Shown piece by piece: positions 63,846 through 64,000 of a stretch of 64,000 nt of DNA. The notes beneath the pieces are model-generated. The model worked only from the letters and a program-made list of their open reading frames with translations, was not told the origin of the DNA and did no database searches. Source of the DNA: an uncultured Thiothrix sp. (GTDB taxonomy: Bacteria; Pseudomonadota; Gammaproteobacteria; Thiotrichales; Thiotrichaceae); NCBI RefSeq assembly GCF_937873765.1, contig NZ_CALMZC010000021.1:25342-89341 (forward strand), given 5' to 3'. Each line of letters starts with the position of its first letter. Position 1 is the stretch's first letter. The position numbers were made by a program, and so were the translations under genes.

Positions 63846-64000
63846 CGATATATTCCATCCATATAAGTCTTATCCTAGCACTTTTTGGTGCAGGGTTTTA
63901 TTGTCACCTATGCTTATATCCTAGCTATTTGACGGAAAAACAACACTAAGTAATTATCCAAAAGTTATCGTGTATTTTTCGCCAAAGCCAGCCAGTATAG
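63846..64000. other. Right-edge intergenic stretch upstream of the sugar-transferase gene
   Basis: These 155 bp have no reading frame of interest. The promoter of the exopolysaccharide operon may lie here; no -35/-10 pair was convincing. Confidence 0.4.

Overview
The window comes from a gammaproteobacterium. The gene order hemA / TPR lipoprotein / lolB / ispE / tRNA-Gln / prs / rplY / pth / ychF is the one found in Pseudomonas-type genomes. Other linkages also fit: ftsB-ispD-ispF, petABC-sspAB, dksA-gluQ and accBC-prmA-zinc-ribbon. A Thiothrix-like (Thiotrichales) host would fit the moderate A+T richness, but that is an inference from overall character, not a database match.

Layout. Positions 1-20,800 are housekeeping: the front of a secreted subtilisin-like protease running off the left edge, then cell division and isoprenoid genes (ftsB, ispD, ispF), gluQ-dksA, prmA and accCB, a HerA-like ATPase, a peptidoglycan-binding lipoprotein, hisC, a Nif3-like protein, the cytochrome bc1 operon petABC, sspAB, folA, a dihydroorotase homologue that has lost several metal ligands, and a SUMF1-like protein. 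Positions 20,950-32,800 hold two consecutive minor-pilin/PilY1 modules, pilV-W-X-E-Y1 followed by pilV-W-X-Y1, all on the + strand. They should supply the tip and priming complex of type IV pili, with two alternative PilY1 adhesins. Positions 32,800-42,830 are prmC-prfA-hemA facing the hemA-to-ychF block above, with tRNA-Gln.

Positions 42,940 to about 55,035 are an integrated element next to tRNA-Met. It carries a tyrosine integrase, an AlpA-like regulator, a Toprim primase, a DUF927-type helicase split into two reading frames, a ProQ/FinO-domain RNA-binding protein, a phage O-like replication protein, a DUF29 protein, two membrane proteins and several unknown genes. No capsid, tail or conjugation genes are recognisable, so it most resembles a P4-like satellite or integrative plasmid-like island. 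Its non-coding DNA is the richest part of the window. It has a perfect 99-bp inverted repeat loaded with GGTTACA iterons (a likely replication origin, one arm inside a gene), a roughly 390-nt run of ten or more small hairpins directly upstream of the ProQ/FinO gene, an attenuator with two mutually exclusive hairpins, and a pair of matching palindromes three helical turns apart.

Positions 55,036-64,000 return to chromosome: an AEC-family permease, acetolactate synthase ilvIH, an HExxH protein with a CopD-like membrane protein, then an exopolysaccharide locus (Wzc-like tyrosine autokinase, acyltransferase, polyprenyl-phosphate sugar transferase) that probably continues beyond the right edge.

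Many starts were moved inward from the longest reading frame where a ribosome binding site or the family length decided it; each case is stated.
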